Positions 45,248 to 53,376 of a stretch of 64,000 bases of DNA are shown one piece after another. The translations under genes were made by a program, and so were the position numbers. Origin of the DNA: QHXW01 sp963768075 (GTDB lineage: Bacteria > Acidobacteriota > Terriglobia > Bryobacterales > Bryobacteraceae). The stretch covers positions 1,116,001 to 1,180,000 of the forward strand of contig CAVYHD010000033.1 in assembly GCA_963768075.1 (NCBI GenBank), given 5' to 3'. The notes beneath the pieces are model-generated. The model made no database searches, had not been told where the DNA came from, and saw only the letters and a list, made by a program, of their open reading frames with translations. Position 1 is the stretch's first letter. Each line of letters opens with the position of its first letter.

Positions 45248-45439
45248 ATGCTGGATTTCGCGATGTTCGCGGCGGTTATTGTAGTCACCGCGTTCGCCAT
45301 TATCGGCGGCCTTTATCTTTTGTTCCGACACGCCCGGCCACAACGCAATCAGAAATCCAAAAGGTTCATGACGTCGAAATCTAAGATAAGCGCACCATTG
45401 ACGCTGCAGCTAGTGGATGGGCGCTTACTGACACCCTGA
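45248..45439 (+). CDS. Small membrane protein, unknown
   Basis: A 63-residue protein with one helix at the N-terminus, MLDFAMFAAVIVVTAFAIIG then GLYLLFRHARPQRNQKSKRF, a basic middle and a short end. AGGAGG lies 6 bp before the ATG, which supports the start. Function unknown. Confidence 0.6.
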   Translation: MLDFAMFAAVIVVTAFAIIGGLYLLFRHARPQRNQKSKRFMTSKSKISAPLTLQLVDGRLLTP

Positions 45440-46154
45440 GAGGCCGCATTAAGCCACACCGCGCGGCGTGGACGGGGATAGGGACGTAAATAGGTCGAGG
45501 GCTATCAAACAAATCAATGAGTCAAATCAATCGCTTGGCCGTTGTGTCATGGCGGAGGGACTGTCCGCCAATATTTGAATATAATCTTTATATGTCAGTA
45601 TATTAGCGCGAGACATGGCTTCTACCCACAAACCGGCCCACAAGAGCTCGCGCGGCTGATCAGCTCGACGCGCGGTCCCCAAAAACAACCTAAGGCAAAA
45701 CACGATTGCATTTGCGGGGGCGGAAGTTTGGACGCGCAAATTCCTTTCCGCAATGGAACCGTGGTTCGTCATTACCGCAGGCGACACCTCAGGCTCGACT
45801 GAAACTGCCGGTCGGCGCCGATAAGACGATCGACTAACCCTCGGCGACTGCCGCTTCTAGCCCAAAGCTGACATGCCAAGTACGTCGATCAATGTCCGGT
45901 ATTGGGAAGAGCAGACATGACGCCGACGTGCCGTCATGTCGCCTTTTGAACTGTTGCGGAAGTCGAGTTTGAATCGCAGTAGTTGAGTGGCGACGGCGTC
46001 GGCAAAGTCGCCGAGGATGGGGGTTTGTCGCTCGATGGCGTGTTAAGTTAGGATGATCCGGTTTGCGAAGGGCTGGCGTCATGCCGATTTGACGCCTTGG
46101 CTGAAGCTGGTCTCCAGCCGGCGAAGCGATGCCCGCTCGGCCTAGGAGCCATCA
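45440..46154. other. Gap of about 700 bp without a convincing gene
   Basis: Only one minus-strand frame (45527-45787) has protein-like text near its end, MSRANILTYKDYIQILADSP, but its start is not supported. AT-rich patches around 45585-45610 could be promoter DNA. Nothing else seen. Confidence 0.5.
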
Positions 46155-46610
46155 ATGAATGAACCGCTGGTCGTGCGACGCGAGACCCAGATCGCGGCTC
46201 CGCCCGCCACTGTTTTCGCCTTCCTGACGGATCCGGAAAAGATCGTCAGCTGGGTGGGCCTCGAAGCGACGACGGAAGCCCATCCGGGCGGCCTCTATCT
46301 TCTCAAAGGCGTCGCCGGCGACCACGCCCGCGTGGCGCGCGGCGCGTTCCGAGAGGTCGTGCCGGTCCACCGTCTCGCCTACACCTTCGGTTGGGAGGGT
46401 GGCCAAGAAGTGCCACCTGGATCGAGCTTGATCGAGATCGATCTGATCGAGCGCGACGGCGGCACGTTGTTGCGCATGACCCATAGCGGCCTTCCCAACG
46501 AGGCGCAGTGCGTTAGCCATAATACGGGCTGGGCGCACTATCTGGACCGGCTCACCATTGCGGCGGGCGGCGGAAATCCCGGCATCGATCAGGGACCAGC
46601 GCAGCGCTGA
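46155..46610 (+). CDS. SRPBCC/AHSA1-type protein
   Basis: A 151-residue protein of the START/AHSA1 superfamily, a hydrophobic-cavity fold. The N-terminus VVRRETQIAAPPATVFAFLT and DPEKIVSWVGLEATTEAHPG are the standard family opening. It continues with GAFREVVPVHRLAYTFGWEG and LIEIDLIERDGGTLLRMTHS, GLPNE, and W-A-H-Y-L-D-R-L near the end. AGGAG precedes the ATG. Members of this group act as polyketide-like cyclases or as toxin-independent binding proteins; the ligand is unknown. No operon partner. Confidence 0.88.
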   Translation: MNEPLVVRRETQIAAPPATVFAFLTDPEKIVSWVGLEATTEAHPGGLYLLKGVAGDHARVARGAFREVVPVHRLAYTFGWEGGQEVPPGSSLIEIDLIERDGGTLLRMTHSGLPNEAQCVSHNTGWAHYLDRLTIAAGGGNPGIDQGPAQR

Positions 46611-46742
46611 TTTGGGTCGCCGGCCGCTCTGAGCGGCGGACTTCGCTAACGCGTCGGATCATCTCTGAAGCAAAGGCCGCATTGACGCGCAGCTTGAGGG
46701 AAAGGTCGTGACAACAATGGTGCGTCAACCCATGATCGCCCG

Positions 46743-47837
46743 ATGGCGCTTTCTTCGACTCTTTCTTGGCTCGTTGATGCCGCCGCCTATAGCACGGGCG
46801 CCGATCGGTTCTTGGCAGAACTCGGCTCCCATCTGCTCGCCGACGGCCTGCCGCTCTCTGGCGGCGCCTTGACGCTTGATATTCCGCACCCGCTCATTGC
46901 CAGGCGCACCTGGCTGTGGCGCGGCGACAGCGGAGAAGTCATCGAGGCTTTGGGGTTCACGCCAGGAGGACCGGCGGCAGCGTCTGTGGCAAACACACCC
47001 AACGATGCCGGCCGGCGCTGGCTCGCCGGAATTGCGGCGGGCCTTGAGCACAAGGACACGATAGGCTTAAGGTGCAATGGGCCTTTGCTCAGCTGGATCG
47101 GCCCGCGTCCGTTTACGCCGAGCGAGGCCAATGAACTGCATGAGGCCGCACGCTTCGCCGCGGCGCCGCTTGCCGCCCTCGCCGCGCACGCCACATTGAC
47201 GGCGGCCCTGGAAGCCTATCTCGGCCGACGCAGCGCGGCGCGGGTGCTGGCGGCACCCCTAGGCCGCAATATCGGCGAGACCATCCAGGCGGCGCTCCTC
47301 TACGCCGATCTGCGCGGCTTTACGACGCTGTCAGATAACAATCCTCCCGCCGTGGTCATCGCAGCGCTGGATGCCTGGTTCGATCGCATCGCGGGCGCGG
47401 TACATGCCTTCGGCGGCGAGGTGCTAAAGTTTATCGGCGACGGGGTGCTGGCGATCTTTCCGATCGTCGGAGGAACGCCGCACAGCGCCTGCGATGCTGC
47501 ATTGCGCGCGGTGTCGGCCGCGCGCATCGGCATGGCACATCTCGATGAGCAGCGGCTTCGGCAAGGGTTGCCGGCTCTACCCTTCGGCGCCGCTTTGCAT
47601 CTTGGCGAGATTCTCTGGGGCAATATCGGCGCGGCGGATCGCCTGGATTTCACCGCCATCGGCCCCGCCGTCAATTTAGTCAGCCGGCTGGAGGGGCTGT
47701 GCAAACCGCTGCGCAAAACGGTGCTTGTGTCCGGCGCGCTTGCCGCCGAGACGGAGATGCCGCTGGTCGCGCTTGGAACGCATGTGCTCCGCGGAATCGC
47801 ATCGCCATGCCTGGTCTTCACCCTGCCGGAGAATTAA
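46743..47837 (+). CDS. Class III adenylate/guanylate cyclase
   Basis: A 364-residue soluble cyclase. An N-terminal half of about 180 residues has no domain I recognise; a similar one occurs in many rhizobial cyclases. The catalytic domain begins LLYADLRGFTTLSDNNPPAV, containing the first metal-binding Asp, and has GGEVLKFIGDGVLAIFPIVG with the second, then HLGEILWGNIGAADRLDFTA and IGPAVNLVSRLEGLCKPLRK, which contains the N and R that stabilise the transition state. All catalytic positions are present, so it is probably active. Product not determined. The cNMP-binding membrane protein at 28147 could respond to it. Confidence 0.9.
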   Translation: MALSSTLSWLVDAAAYSTGADRFLAELGSHLLADGLPLSGGALTLDIPHPLIARRTWLWRGDSGEVIEALGFTPGGPAAASVANTPNDAGRRWLAGIAAGLEHKDTIGLRCNGPLLSWIGPRPFTPSEANELHEAARFAAAPLAALAAHATLTAALEAYLGRRSAARVLAAPLGRNIGETIQAALLYADLRGFTTLSDNNPPAVVIAALDAWFDRIAGAVHAFGGEVLKFIGDGVLAIFPIVGGTPHSACDAALRAVSAARIGMAHLDEQRLRQGLPALPFGAALHLGEILWGNIGAADRLDFTAIGPAVNLVSRLEGLCKPLRKTVLVSGALAAETEMPLVALGTHVLRGIASPCLVFTLPEN

Positions 47838-48305
47838 GCCGGCGCGAGACCCCCGCGCTGGACGGTCAAGAAGCCTATCTCTGCCGTTGAGGCACAGGTG
47901 GTGAGAGAACTAAATTTGGCAAATGCCTCAATGCCGAGTTTCTTCTTCCCTGTCTCCCGCACTTCGGCAAGGAATGGGTGGCACGACCTTGGCGTCGCCG
48001 CAACTGTATGAACCGCTTCGATTAAAGGAACGACAGCCAGCCGACAACGATCTCCCGGCTTATTGCTTCAACCGTCGAAGCGTTGACCCCAAACCTCTGG
48101 GCTATCTTTCGCACCCCTCGGTGCGTCGAGGGGCCTTAAGAGCGGCCACTGCTTGAGCAATATATCCTTCATGGCGTTTGCCCTCTCTCCGCGCCCTTAC
48201 AAGGCCGGCGCGCACCGTTTCCTGAATGATGCGCACCTTCGAGGCTCCCGCACCCAACCGCAAATGGATTGCCTCAGTCTTTGTCGATTATGAGGTCCTC
48301 GCTAT
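47838..48305. other. Gap of about 470 bp without a gene
   Basis: No frame with believable protein text on either strand and no strong hairpin noticed. The DUF2182 gene ends here from the other side. Confidence 0.5.
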
Positions 48306-49124
48306 TCAAGCATGTTGGAACAGTAACCAGACGCCGGCTGCGATGAGGGCGAGACCGGCGAGGCGGGCGACATGCCGACCGAACGGCACCACCTTCTCAA
48401 ATAACACCAGGACCGCGAGCGCAGCGATCCAAAAAAGATTCATGACGCCGCCGACGAACAACAGCGTCATCAACGCCCAGCAGCAGCCGACGCAGTAGAG
48501 ACCGTGGCGAAAGCCGAGCGCCAGTGCGCCGCTCGCCTCGCGGCGAAAACCACCGTGGCGCATAATAAAGGTGAGTGGCGCCTGGCAATAGGACAGGCAG
48601 GTGTCCTTGAACGGTGTCCACTGGTAGAGACCCGTGGCAATCAGTACGACGGCGCCCAGGATATTGCTCGCGCTTTCCATCATCGGCGTAAGGAGCGCGG
48701 CGCGCTCAAGCGCCCATTGCGCCGACGTCGCGGCGAGCGCGAATGTGATCCACGATAGTAAATAGCCGCATGCGAACCACGCGCTCTCGGCGAATGGCTG
48801 ACCTTGCAAAGCTGCCTGCCGCCCGACGCGCGCATAAACCAGGATCATCGGCGCAACCGACGGCGTCATCATGCCGATCATCATGACGGCCCACATCGCA
48901 AACATGTAGCCGAACTCAAACGGCTTCCAGGGTTCGCTCGCCGGCATCATCCAGCCCTGACCGGCTGGAATCATGCGAAATCCGGTCATGTCCATGCCGC
49001 CCATCCACATATCATTGGCGAGCCAGACGAGGTCAGCCCAGGCAAGCACGGTGACGATCGCGAGCGCGGCAATGACGATGACGCGGTCGCGCCGCAATAC
49101 TGCTTCGAGCGACCCGCCGCTCAT
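48306..49124 (-). CDS. DUF2182 metal-binding membrane protein
   Basis: A 272-residue inner-membrane protein of the DUF2182 family, described as predicted metal-binding. Helices: VIVIAALAIVTVLAWADLVW, MFAMWAVMMIGMMTPSVAPM (the M-W-x-V-M-M-x-x-M-M-x-P signature), SAWFACGYLLSWITFALAAT, NILGAVVLIATGLYQWTPFK, and HGLYCVGCCWALMTLLFVGG. The cysteine sets TCLSYCQAPL and YCVGCCW, together with Met-rich helices, suggest copper-type metal handling. It begins 4 bp after the DUF1326 gene upstream and is the third gene of a minus-strand operon. Confidence 0.9.
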   Translation of the reverse strand: MSGGSLEAVLRRDRVIVIAALAIVTVLAWADLVWLANDMWMGGMDMTGFRMIPAGQGWMMPASEPWKPFEFGYMFAMWAVMMIGMMTPSVAPMILVYARVGRQAALQGQPFAESAWFACGYLLSWITFALAATSAQWALERAALLTPMMESASNILGAVVLIATGLYQWTPFKDTCLSYCQAPLTFIMRHGGFRREASGALALGFRHGLYCVGCCWALMTLLFVGGVMNLFWIAALAVLVLFEKVVPFGRHVARLAGLALIAAGVWLLFQHA

Positions 49125-49128
49125 GGAA

Positions 49129-49764
49129 TTATTTTACGATGCCGCTCTGGCACAGATTGACGTGAGCGAACTGGCCGTAGGAATCGGCGAGGTTCATCTG
49201 GATGGGACGCGACACTTTCGTCCAGCCGCGCCCCATTTCAGCAAGCGAATATTCAAACCCATTAGGAATATCGATACGCGCACGATGCTCCGCGCCTGTG
49301 ACGGGATTTTTGATCGGCTCGCCGCGGCCTTCGGTGACACCGCGCACAACCAGCCGGGCCTTACGGGCGTCGATATCGACGGCGAAGTCGATGGGCGCGA
49401 AGATCGGCTCGTGCATTTTTTCCAAGGTGGTGGAGAACACCTGGAAGATAGTGGCGCCAGGCTCGGTATCCTGGCCGCTGAGAATGCGAAGCAGCGCCCC
49501 GCGCTGCGCCTCCGTCGCTCGCTCGTCGATGACGACAGCCGCCTCGCCCTTGCCCTCGTGGATAGCACCGGGCCAGCGGAAAATACCGACGAACCGCAAA
49601 CCGTCGAGCCGTGTATCGCCGTGATGGCCCTGATCAATCTGCATGCCCGCGACGGCCTCGCAGTTGCCGTGGGTCGGCAGCGCATTGAATTGGCATGGAC
49701 AGCCGTAGGCGCAGTTACAATTTGCGAATTCACGCGCCTTGATCGTCCATTTCACGTCGGTCAT
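49129..49764 (-). CDS. DUF1326 protein, second copy
   Basis: A 211-residue soluble protein of the DUF1326 family. It opens VKWTIKAREFANCNCAYGCP then CQFNALPTHGNCEAVAGMQI; the motif C-x-C-x3-C-x-C recalls metal sites. Then GHHGDTRLDGLRFVGIFRWP and EAAVVIDERATEAQRGALLR follow, typical of the family, and GFEYSLAEMGRGWTKVSRPI near the end. No signal peptide. It shares this layout with the DUF1326 gene upstream and is 4 bp from the DUF2182 gene. The function is not established; metal storage or delivery is inference from the cysteines and the partner. Confidence 0.88.
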   Translation of the reverse strand: MTDVKWTIKAREFANCNCAYGCPCQFNALPTHGNCEAVAGMQIDQGHHGDTRLDGLRFVGIFRWPGAIHEGKGEAAVVIDERATEAQRGALLRILSGQDTEPGATIFQVFSTTLEKMHEPIFAPIDFAVDIDARKARLVVRGVTEGRGEPIKNPVTGAEHRARIDIPNGFEYSLAEMGRGWTKVSRPIQMNLADSYGQFAHVNLCQSGIVK

Positions 49765-49794
49765 GTCGCCCTCGCCGTCGCGGGTCGGATATTA

Positions 49795-49826
49795 ACCCAC
49801 ACAATAAAATCTAACATAAAGTGGGT
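49795..49826. promoter_or_regulatory. Inverted repeat in the DUF1326-DUF1326 gap
   Basis: ACCCAC (49795-49800) and GTGGGT (49821-49826) flank a 20-base AT-rich loop, 31 bp before the start of the second DUF1326 gene. It may be an operator or an internal promoter of the operon. Confidence 0.35.
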
Positions 49827-49918
49827 GTCAGCGCGATGAGAAAAGGAATTGCTGACGACCGTTGTGCCGACGTCGGGGGATGTCTCAAGCTGTCAGAAAC
49901 GAAAGTTGGCACGAGCGA

Positions 49919-50563
49919 TCATGGACCAGTCCAGTCGAACGGAATATGCTTGCTTGAATTCGTCGTCCATTGAAACTTGAAGCCGAACGCATCGACGGAA
50001 CAGCTCACTGATTTGCCCCAGGTGACGATCTGTCCCGGCCCGGTTTCGGAGCCTGGGGGATTCATGAGCTGCGGATATTTGTCGGGCAGGCTCGTCGGGC
50101 CGGTCAAGGCCCTAGCCCAGGCTTTGACTTTGCCGGCGATCTCGGTCCCCCAATGGGAACAGTCCGGCGCGATCTCAAAGGTGATCCGTGCGCGTTCCAC
50201 GCCTCGGACCTGCCGGCCTTCTGCAAACAGTGCAGCGACGAGGGCGGGAAATCCTCCGACATGACCGCCGAAGATGCGGGGTAGCACCTCTGCTTGGCGC
50301 TCGTCGGCGCGTTCGTCGATGAAGACGCCGGCGGTCCCCTTGGCCTTTCCTGCCCAGAGATCGCCTTCCCATCTTCCTACTCGGACGAAGCTCAGATCGT
50401 CGAGATTGATATCTCCGTAGTGACCACGTCGGATGTGCCAGAACAGGACCGAGTCGCAGACGCCGTTGTCCGGAGCTTGGGCGAAAGTGCAGGGGCAGGC
50501 GACGGCGCAGCTGCAATTATCGAACCAATCTCCAGTGATCTGCCAGTTTGGGACCTGGGCCAT
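49919..50563 (-). CDS. DUF1326 protein, first copy
   Basis: A 214-residue protein, MAQVPNWQITGDWFDNCSCA then VACPCTFAQAPDNGVCDSVL, again with C-x-C-x3-C-x-C. It continues RRGHYGDINLDDLSFVRVGR, AGVFIDERADERQAEVLPRI and FGGHVGGFPALVAALFAEGR, family text; the C-terminus has CSHWGTEIAGKVKAWARALT and SVDAFGFKFQWTTNSSKHIP. The frame allows four extra residues from 50575, but MAQVPNW looks the natural start. First gene of the operon; 155 bp before the second copy. Confidence 0.88.
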   Translation of the reverse strand: MAQVPNWQITGDWFDNCSCAVACPCTFAQAPDNGVCDSVLFWHIRRGHYGDINLDDLSFVRVGRWEGDLWAGKAKGTAGVFIDERADERQAEVLPRIFGGHVGGFPALVAALFAEGRQVRGVERARITFEIAPDCSHWGTEIAGKVKAWARALTGPTSLPDKYPQLMNPPGSETGPGQIVTWGKSVSCSVDAFGFKFQWTTNSSKHIPFDWTGP

Positions 50564-50934
50564 GAGAAACTCCACTCGCCTTTGGGGACGTTCTTCAACC
50601 CTGCAGATCGCTATTCCCTAACTTCCATATGGCGCAGGGGCGTTCTTGTAAGCGCCGAGACGTCTCAAATTGATATTGTACGGATCCACCGATGAAAACC
50701 CAACTTCATCTCAAATCCTACTGCGGTTGGCAAACATACAGGCAACCCTAACACCTCTGAGGATGCAATTAAGCCGTGCCGCCCGGACGGAGCCGTGCAT
50801 TGGCTGTTCCACTAGAAAAATTCGACGGTAACACTTGGCAGCTGTCCGCGAGGTGATCTGGGGGTCCGGCAGCTGACGTCGAGCATATTGCGGATGCGAG
50901 TTGCCGGTGACGCCAGCCAGCCGGTCGCGTCGCA
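50564..50934. other. Gap of about 370 bp
   Basis: Promoter region of the DUF1326 operon on the right-hand side and the 3' flank of the SRAP gene. No gene seen; an AT-rich stretch (TTGATATTGTACGG near 50670) might hold the promoter. Confidence 0.4.
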
Positions 50935-51624
50935 CTACGCGGCAACCAATTCCACCTTATCGATGAGCGTCGAGTCGTTGTCGTCGGCGCGCGAGCTGTT
51001 CACGCGTTTGGATACCGGCCATTTTTGTAGAAGGTCATTTGGCGCCGGCTTGAGCAGTTCGACGCCGGCCTCACCATTTAGCCAAGGCTCAAAATCGCTT
51101 TCCGCAAGCAGCGCAGGCATCCGATCGTGCACTTCGCCGACGATGACGTTCGGTTCGGTGATTATCATGGCGCATGACTTCAGCGGCTCGCCCGTCTCGC
51201 GGTCCTTCCACTGGTCCCAAATGCCCGCGATCGTGAGCGCCGGAGATCCGTCACGTGCGGTGAAATACCACGGCTGCTTGCCGCCGCGCGTGTCTTGCCA
51301 CTCGTAATAACCGGATACCGGTATGAGACAGCGCGAGCGCTTGAACGCGTCGCGGAAGACAGGCTTTGTCGTGACCGTCTCGGCGCGCGCATTGAAGGTT
51401 GCCATTCGCAATTCCTTGAGCGGCTTGCTCCACCATGACGGAACAAGTCCCCACCGCATGCGACTATATTTGCGCGTTCCGTCTCGCTCGGTCACCACGT
51501 CGATTGGATCGGTGGGGCAGCCGTTGAAACGCGGCCGAAGATTATGTGGAGGCCCGGCAAGCGTCAGTCGATAAAGCGCGACGATCTCTGCCCAAGTCAG
51601 TTTGTTTGTATAGCGTCCGCACAT
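50935..51624 (-). CDS. SRAP-domain protein (HMCES/YedK family)
   Basis: A 229-residue SOS-response-associated peptidase fold, which forms a covalent link to abasic sites in single-stranded DNA. It begins MCGRYTNKLTWAEIVALYRL; Cys2 is the residue that bonds the abasic site after removal of Met1. The conserved blocks follow: RPRFNGCPTDPIDVV (usually PRYN), RWGLVPSWWSKPLKELRMAT, NARAETVTTKPVFRDAFKRS, RCLIPVSGYYEWQDT with the catalytic Glu, and VGEVHDRMPALL with the His. All key residues are present. On the same strand and 12 bp after a small Cys-rich protein. Confidence 0.93.
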   Translation of the reverse strand: MCGRYTNKLTWAEIVALYRLTLAGPPHNLRPRFNGCPTDPIDVVTERDGTRKYSRMRWGLVPSWWSKPLKELRMATFNARAETVTTKPVFRDAFKRSRCLIPVSGYYEWQDTRGGKQPWYFTARDGSPALTIAGIWDQWKDRETGEPLKSCAMIITEPNVIVGEVHDRMPALLAESDFEPWLNGEAGVELLKPAPNDLLQKWPVSKRVNSSRADDNDSTLIDKVELVAA

Positions 51625-51636
51625 CTTCTTGGTGCC

Positions 51637-51840
51637 TCAGTGCACCGGACCCTTGTCGACATCAAAGCGCGGCGTAAAGCCCTGCGGCATCGCCGGCCGC
51701 TCGCCTTCCTTGGGCACGTTGCAGACGGAGCACGGCATACCGGGTTCGCCGCATCGGCAGGCGTTCGGATGATCGTTCCAAGGTCGATCGGCGTGCGCCT
51801 CACAAACCCAGCGCGTGTCTTGGCAGTTCGGGCAGGTCAT
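51637..51840 (-). CDS. Small Cys-rich protein, likely zinc-binding
   Basis: A 67-residue protein with seven cysteines: MTCPNCQDTRWVCEAHADRP, then CRCGEPGMPCSVCNVPKEGE, two or three CxxC-like pairs, consistent with zinc ribbon folding. The ATG overlaps the stop of the upstream gene as ATGA (51837-51840), so the two are coupled. It ends 12 bp before the SRAP gene. Function unknown; similar small proteins are frequent in Bradyrhizobium. Confidence 0.75.
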   Translation of the reverse strand: MTCPNCQDTRWVCEAHADRPWNDHPNACRCGEPGMPCSVCNVPKEGERPAMPQGFTPRFDVDKGPVH

Positions 51841-52016
51841 TGGTCCCGCAGCGCGATCAAACGCTCTTGATCTCCCGGCGGGATTTCAAATTGCTCGATT
51901 GCCACTTTTATCGCGCTCTCTTCGTCCGGCGCATCAACAAGTCCGATAAATCGAGCCGGCGTTGCCTTGAGGCGCACTATCTGCCACCGCGGCAGCTTAC
52001 TCTTACGCTTAGCCAT
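51837..52016 (-). CDS. 59-residue basic protein
   Basis: MAKRKSKLPRWQIVRLKATP then ARFIGLVDAPDEESAIKVAI and EQFEIPPGDQERLIALRDQ. The W-x-I-V-R-L-K-x-T-P-A...F-I-G-x-V-x-A-x-x-x-x-x-A-I-x-x-A pattern is a small family of unknown function found in Hyphomicrobiales. It overlaps the next gene by ATGA and is first of a three-gene unit with the zinc protein and the SRAP gene. Confidence 0.7.
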   Translation of the reverse strand: MAKRKSKLPRWQIVRLKATPARFIGLVDAPDEESAIKVAIEQFEIPPGDQERLIALRDQ

Positions 52017-52108
52017 GCCCGATAATATGGCGCCTTGTCGCCGCTTCGCGAAGGCCCCACAACCCGTAGCGGCTTGACTCCCCGGCCGAGCGTTCTCATT
52101 CTGTTCTC

Positions 52109-52468
52109 ATGACTGAATCTGCGGACGGCGATGGCCAGCTGCACACGCTTGGCCCGCTCGAGCGGCTGCGTGCCGAGTGCAAGACCCTTTGGGGTACGTC
52201 CTCGGAGCTCTATTTTCGCGTGGACGAATTATTGCGCGAAATCGCGAATCCGAACCTGCACGACATCCCCACGAACCTGCCGTTTCGCGTCGAGATGTGG
52301 GACCGCCACGACCAGCATATCCGCTGGGTCATCTCGGCTTCGTCGAGCGTCTCGATCGGCCACGCCGCGCTTGATGTGGCGGTCGCCAACTTTCCAAGCG
52401 AGCGCTTCACCCTGCGCAATCGCGCGCGGGTCATTCGTGAGTACAACCCCGAAGTTCGATCGCTGTAG
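52109..52468 (+). CDS. Unknown small protein
   Basis: A 119-residue soluble protein, LGPLERLRAECKTLWGTSSE then LYFRVDELLREIANP, followed by FRVEMWDRHDQHIRWVISAS and ALDVAVANFPSERFTLRNRA, ending VIREYNPEVRSL. The even mix of helix and strand supports a real gene. Not recognised. It is 17 bp before the GST gene, on the same strand. Confidence 0.6.
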   Translation: MTESADGDGQLHTLGPLERLRAECKTLWGTSSELYFRVDELLREIANPNLHDIPTNLPFRVEMWDRHDQHIRWVISASSSVSIGHAALDVAVANFPSERFTLRNRARVIREYNPEVRSL

Positions 52469-52485
52469 ATCGCGTGGAGATGCCG

Positions 52486-53088
52486 ATGAAGCTGTACGTC
52501 ACGTACACCTCACCGTACGCGCGGCTGGCCCGCATTTTTGTCGTAGAGAAGGCACTCGAGGATCGCGTTGAGATTATCGAGGCGAAAACGCGAACCCCCG
52601 GCAGCCCTTATTATCAGATCAACCCCTCTGGCCGCGTACCGTATCTCGTCGACGAGAGCGGCCTTGGCATGGAGGACAGTCAGCTCATCTGTGCATATCT
52701 TGATAGTCTCGACGGTCAGCCTCGGTTCCACGACCCGCTACGCGGACAAGACTGGGCTTATCTCCGGCTCGAGTTCGCGGCGCGCAGCATGTGCGAAGGC
52801 ATCGCGGTATGGGCACGCGAAATGAGTTGACCTGAGAGCGAGCGTTCGCCCACCGTCCTTGCTCACGAAGCTGCCCGCAGCCAGCGCATGGCGGATGCTT
52901 TTGAGGGCTATGTGGCCGACCCGCTGATGCAGAGGGCACCCGGCATGGCACACTTGATCCTCGCAGTGGCTGTCGAGATGTCCCGTAAGCGCGGCCTAGG
53001 TGATCTCGCCAACGACCGCCCGCAGCTCGCTTCCTGGATGCGCTCTATGTCAGACCTGCCGTCAATGCAAAAGACGGCCCCACCGTAA
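52486..53088 (+). pseudogene. Glutathione S-transferase interrupted by an in-frame TGA
   Basis: GST of about 200 residues. The N-domain is normal: MKLYVTYTSPYARLARIFVV, PSGRVPYLVDESG and EDSQLICAYLDSLDG. At 52828-52830 a TGA stops the frame after VWAREMS. Without a frame change the same frame then continues PESERSPTVLAHEAARSQRM, EGYVADPLMQRAPGMAHLIL and ASWMRSMSDLPSMQKT, the expected C-domain of the Rhizobiales GST group. In related proteins this position commonly has Arg, so a CGA-to-TGA change is likely. It could be a recent nonsense mutation or a read error. There is no reason to suppose selenocysteine. Confidence 0.85.
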
Positions 53089-53376
53089 AGCCAAAATCGC
53101 CGCAGCCGGTAGAAAAGGGAACTCTAGTTTGGCGGTGTGTTGTGTCGCCTAATGGCCGGCCCTTAGCGACGGATCACGTTTTGATGGGTGACGGTCGTTG
53201 TCGAAGCGAAGCGGACGTGTATGAACCTTCACCCTTGACCTGTTCGGTCGAAAATGACCCTCAACGAACATTCTTTGCGTTCGCCATAGTCATCACGCCT
53301 TCGCCGGTACTACGTTATAATGTCGGGGACCTTGGCAGCCCTCAGATCAGTCACGTTGCAGAGTCGGGAGAGCGAG

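Noticed and set aside
52828..52830. Selenocysteine at the TGA within the GST gene
   Set aside because: The residue is not in an active site, relatives commonly have Arg here, and no structured element is evident after it. A nonsense change or read error is simpler.
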